A DNA stretch of 64,000 nt from Rotaria sp. Silwood1. Taxonomy: Eukaryota > Rotifera > Eurotatoria > Philodinida > Philodinidae. The stretch lies in assembly GCA_905250075.1 (NCBI GenBank), contig CAJNOP010000004.1, forward strand, positions 2,842,621 to 2,906,620. Reading direction: 5' to 3'. A model generated the notes under the pieces. It was not told the origin of the DNA and made no database searches. It saw nothing but the letters and a program-made list of their open reading frames with translations. Below are positions 59,967 to 64,000 of the stretch, piece after piece. The position numbers were made by a program, and so were the translations under genes. Each line of letters opens with the position of its first letter. Positions within the stretch are counted from its first letter, which is position 1.

Positions 59967-62240
59967 CTATAAAACACGATCAGCAATAAACATTTGACAT
60001 AAAGCTGGAATAGGACGAGCAGTTGGCATATTTGGTAATTTTCCAGCACTACCAGCAATATCAAGATGTGTATAATTTAATGGTTTTTCTGAATCACAAC
60101 CATGTTTATCAAGACCAGATGCTCGTGCAAGAAATGCAGCAGGATATTGATGACCACGATCAGTAGCATTACTTGGTCGTCTATTACATTGTAATAAATC
60201 AGTTACTTCACTTTTATCATTAATAAAATCAAAATCCTAAATAATAATATTTAAATTTATAAAGCATAAATAGGAAAAACAACAATAACAAACTTCTCGT
60301 CGAATAGTTGAAATCTCAAATGGATCACCAATTTCTTCACCTAAAGTTTGAAGTTTTTGAGCTATTCTATTTGCTCGTGCTGGTCCATTATCCATCACTG
60401 CCTTTGAAAGAAATATTTCAAATAATCTTTCATTTAAATAGAAGTATGTGTTATTTTTTTCTCTACCGTATAATTATCTCCATACGATCGAACAACATGT
60501 CCAGTAAGTGTCGCCATAGTAAATAATTGTGGATTAACTTCTTTAACTGCTAATTCTTTCATATAACACAATGGATCAGCTATAACTAATCGACCTAAAT
60601 GGTATTTATATATATATAAAATATGTTTATTTATTAATTTTATTACCTTCTGCATCTGTATTTCCAACACGAATTCGAACGCCAGCTCTTGATTTTAAAA
60701 TTTCATCTGTTGCATAACTTTCTTCACCACAATTATTACGAGCTACAGCCATCACACCAATAGCTTTAAATTGTTTTGGTTTCAACTCAGAAAGAATTTT
60801 GAAAAAGCCAGCTACATTAGCAGCACCACATTTATCATAAGACATACTCGTCTACAAAAAAAAACAACTTAAAAGTATAATAAACAATAAAAAAAAATTT
60901 ATTTACCATAGCACCACCAGCTATAAACGAAAACAAAATATATTTTAAATGTCTATTAAAAAGAAAATCAATTTTGACATACTTTTAATATCAAGACCAC
61001 CAGTATCATAAGTAACACCTTTACCAACAAGTAATAAAGTTGAATCAATCTCACCTTGACCTTGATATTCAAGAAAAATTAATCGACCCTGATGACGATC
61101 AATATCTATATACAATTAAAAATTAGTTGAACAATTTTGTATATTACTAATACGTACTGTTCGCAGCTCGATTAACGGCAGCAAATAAAGGAAAATTGTT
61201 TTCAAATTCATTTTTATCTTTTATAATATTAATCTATAATTAATCTCAATATTGCTCAGATAAGATAATATAATTTTTTTTTACTTTCACATCAGATGAT
61301 TTATTAAATAAATCTTGTACATATTCAGCAACACGTGGTGGTGCCATACGTTCAGGATCGGCTCCACCAATATCTCTAGCTACAACACGTCCCATTTCAA
61401 TTGCTCGAGCATAATTAATTAATTTTTCATTATAATTATTATCTAATGATGGTTGACCAATAAAAACACCTAATCGTTCAACTTTATTCTTTTTTTCAGG
61501 TTTATCTTCTCGAACTTGTAATGGCTAAAAAAAATTATTAAGAATTAAACTAATAAAATCATTTTATGTACCACATAAGTTGTATCAAGTGCTGATAATA
61601 ATGAAACTAAATGTGCTTGTTGATATTGTTTTGAACCAAAACTTGCTATTAGAGGAGCTTTAGCACCAAGTGATAAAGCTTTTTTCATTCCAGCTGATGC
61701 TGCATCAGTAAAACGACGTACATCATCATAATCTCGATGAATTTTGCCTGTTGGTGTATAAATCTAATTAAAAGAATAGAAAAATGCTTCGTTTTTCTTT
61801 TCTTCTTTAATGATTGAATACTAACAAGTCGTTTGCCTGGAACATTATCATTAATCATTAATGTAAGTTCTTTATTAAATTTTTTGTTTAACTAAAATGA
61901 AATAAAATAAATTAAAAAAAAAAGTGAGTATTTATTTTCAATTCTAACTTGACTAAATTTTTGAAGATCTTTTGTTACTGAATTATGAACATATTCTTTA
62001 ATTTGATCTAATTCTGTAGCAACAATAATTAGAGCATCATAATCTTTTGATGGTGACGAGAGATTTTTAACCAAGTTAACATCACTATAATGACATAAAT
62101 TTAATCAATATTTTATTGTTTAGTTTGGATATGTATCTCTTATAATTATTAATATGAATAACTTACGTCAAAAATCGACGATAGAATATTGATGAATAAG
62201 ATAAACGTTGAGGATGTAATAGTAGACGTCGAAAAATCAT
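59967..62240 (-). CDS. M17 leucyl aminopeptidase (W07G4.4-like), 543 aa, 12 exons
   Basis: Di-metal aminopeptidase releasing N-terminal residues. Exons: 62240-62167, 62084-61949, 61891-61826, 61763-61572, 61524-61285, 61233-61158, 61105-60983, 60920-60907 (14-nt microexon), 60851-60647, 60594-60467, 60401-60294, 60236-59967. All M17 metal and catalytic residues are present with the family spacing: K290, D295, K302 (GKGVTYDTGGLDIK), D313 (SYDKCGA), D373, E375 and R377 (NTDAEGR). The C-terminal half (MATLTGHVVRSYGDNYTAVM, DPFEISTIRRED, RGHQYPAAFL, YTHLDIAGSAG) resembles the nematode-type putative aminopeptidase W07G4.4 more than LAP3 or NPEPL1. The first 25 residues are rich in Arg, Leu, Ser and Tyr with no acidic residue, suggesting a mitochondrial presequence. 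The start at 62240 is chosen over an upstream in-frame hydrophobic leader. Confidence 0.92.
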
Positions 62241-62919
62241 TATTCTACTTGCAAAATAGGAGGTCGTTGAGTAAAGAAATACCGTGACAAGAGATTGCCA
62301 CAATCTTAAAAAGAAGGATGAAGAACAGGCAAATATAGGGTATATAACAATAATTATACGCATAAATTGAGAAAAACAAGAAACAAGAAGTCGATAATAT
62401 AATTCCTGTTTTCTTTTTCTATTTCATCAATAAATTCTAATTAGTTTAAAATAAATAGGGATAAGACAAATCAAGAAACACGTTGATTGTTTATCATAGT
62501 TCCAGGACGATAATTACAGCCACCGGAATAGCAAAAAACTATACTATTTTATCGTACTGTACACAGTTGATAACGATCTAAAAATCGATTATCCGACTGT
62601 TTACGATCGCCTATATTGTAGCCATAATATTGTTTCTACCAATCGGTGACAAAGCAACTATCGAAAACGGCAATTTACTAATGTGCTTATTTCACCTAGG
62701 TTTTAACTCAACAAAACAAAAAACTAATGACATACTACAAAATTATTTCATCAGAATTTTTTTTTTCATTGAAAATTAAAAACAAAAAAGAAATCATCTT
62801 CGCACATATAATTCACGTTAAAAGAATAAATAAATGCTTAACAATATTTGCTTGTTTTTACTTAAGAAAGAAAAAATATCGAGAATTTTTAATTACACAA
62901 AAATATATAAAAAAATTCT
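62241..62919. other. MUL1-aminopeptidase spacer
   Basis: 679 nt between two minus-strand genes. It should contain MUL1 3' UTR and the aminopeptidase promoter or leader. No exon is visible. Confidence 0.5.
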
Positions 62920-63908
62920 CTAAGGTAAAAATATACGTTGATATTGTTGAATAGGTGTTCGACAAATAGGACATAGTTGTTGTTCGAAATCTCTTAATTG
63001 TAATTGTTGTGCACATGTAAGACATAAGCCTAAATGTGAACATGGTTGAAGATTATAAATAATTTCATTTTCTAAACAAATAACACATAGAAGACGATTA
63101 TTTTGATTATCTTCTAAATTTTCATGAATTATTGGTGTAATAATTTGTAATTGATTTAATTGTTGTCGTGGTCGTCGTCGTTTTGAATAATACTGATAGA
63201 TTATATAAATAGCTGTACAACCAGCAGTAATACCAAAAACAATACTAAAAAGACGAGCAACATTTGAATGTTTTCGATAATCAGATAATATTTCATGACG
63301 AGATAATCGTGTTAACATTCCACCCCATTGTTCATGCGGAATAAGATACCATATACCAGAACGTTTTTCAAGACGACCAAGACCAGTTAATGGTACATCA
63401 AGTAATAACATTTCTTCTTTTGTTTCAATACCTGTTGAGATATCTCCAATAACTGTACCAATAAATTTTTGTACAAATGATGGTATATTAGGATCAAATT
63501 TAACATGAATTACTTCTAATTGATCTTCAATTGAATTAAATTCTAATGGTTTATCAATACGAATAAAATTTCCTTTTGGTGAAACAAGTCGAAATGATAC
63601 ATGACGAGTTAAATCACTAATTAAATGTTTTGTTTCAGCCCTTTATATTATACAAAAAAAAAGCAAAAAACTAATATTAACAAAAAAATGACATTTTCTT
63701 ACCAAATACTACGAAGTCTTTCAAGTCTTCTTATACGTACTGTTAATCGATGTATAACACCAGTACAATCTGGTACAAATTGAGATTTTATTACTGAATT
63801 GGGCTTTGAATCATTTGTTTGTACAAGACCATATACTGTTGCATAATCAATAGTAGTTGTTAAAGATGAAAATTTTTTTAATTCATCTATATCAATATCA
63901 GGTGCTAC
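62920..63908 (-). CDS. MUL1: MUL1 mitochondrial E3 ligase, 3' part (two exons; 5' end beyond window)
   Basis: Outer-mitochondrial-membrane ubiquitin/SUMO E3 ligase. Exons visible: 63908-63703 and 63640-62920, joined in phase 2 (TG|G gives Trp). An acceptor (ATCTTAG) before 63908 shows that upstream exons lie past 64000, so the N-terminal transmembrane helix is not in the window. The intermembrane BAM/GIDE-type domain is seen as TVYGLVQTNDSKP, KSQFVPDCTGVIHRLTVR, a later P-FVQKFIGTVIGDIS-like stretch and LTGLGRLE. The second transmembrane helix is LFSIVFGITAGCTAIYIIYQYY. The C-terminal RING finger (CVICLENE ... CSHLGLCLTCA ... CPICRTPI) has the MUL1 spacing and ends a few residues later, as in the family. 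Confidence 0.9.
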
Positions 63909-64000
63909 CTAAGATAAAATTAATATTCGATATTCAAGTAGAGAATAAGAAAAATAAATGTTTCATTTGATATTCTCGATTTTTATAGATATTTCTTTCT

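Noticed and set aside
1..64000. CRISPR arrays, operon-type prokaryotic systems, rRNA and tRNA genes
   Set aside because: No spaced direct-repeat array, no Shine-Dalgarno-led gene strings, and no cloverleaf or rRNA-like sequence was found; the window is plainly eukaryotic nuclear DNA. A tRNAscan or Infernal run would settle small RNA genes.

Overview
This is a eukaryotic nuclear window. It is AT-rich by eye, its genes are split by many short (about 50-80 nt) GT-AG introns, and it contains metazoan-specific genes: Dishevelled, a classical Ras, the Ragulator subunit LAMTOR1, the cilium-associated CAPS2 family and the mitochondrial ligase MUL1. Several start codons sit directly on, or just after, a 3' splice-acceptor-like sequence, which fits spliced-leader trans-splicing. 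There is also an env-bearing LTR element. Together these suggest a small-genome invertebrate, most plausibly a rotifer (perhaps bdelloid). That assignment is an inference, not a demonstration.

Layout. 1-3.2 kb: no gene seen. 3.2-5.4 kb (-): two-exon gene for a 701-aa low-complexity protein I do not recognise. 5.4-11.5 kb: non-coding. 11.5-15.4 kb (+): ERI1 3'-5' exoribonuclease (8 exons), then 120 nt later the intronless exosome subunit EXOSC6/MTR3. 17.6-20.7 kb (+): Dishevelled (DIX-PDZ-DEP, 8 exons). 21.46-26.02 kb: a degenerate LTR retrotransposon with gag-like and env-like remnants and no pol. 26-31.2 kb: intergenic, with a 662-bp terminal-inverted-repeat DNA transposon derivative (28841-29502). 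31.2-43.8 kb (-): LAMTOR1, a truncated FAF1 paralogue with only the UAS domain, and full-length FAF1, all on the same strand and closely spaced. A LINE fragment and a MITE lie in FAF1 introns. 45.4-49.4 kb (+): calcyphosin-2-like gene carrying a MITE in its largest intron. 52.0-56.3 kb: a dense cluster with a small Cys-rich protein (-), a DHHC palmitoyltransferase (+), TMEM230 (-) and Ras (-). 56.3-60 kb: non-coding, with a foldback repeat rich in GAA-(4 nt)-TTC palindromes. 60-62.2 kb (-): M17 leucyl aminopeptidase (12 exons). 62.9-64 kb (-): 3' part of MUL1, continuing past the window edge.

Functionally the window mixes small-RNA/RNA 3'-end processing (ERI1, EXOSC6), signalling (Dishevelled, Ras, LAMTOR1/mTORC1, a Ras-family-type palmitoyltransferase) and protein quality control (FAF1 and its paralogue, MUL1, aminopeptidase). 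No prokaryote-style gene system is present. The more unusual items are the tandem UAS-only FAF1 paralogue, the pol-less gag/env LTR element, the TIR element with reiterated motifs and a surviving transposase exon, several MITEs, and two microexons. Exon boundaries were read by hand from GT-AG signals. Each model was checked for reading-frame continuity and all close in frame, but none was tested against transcripts.
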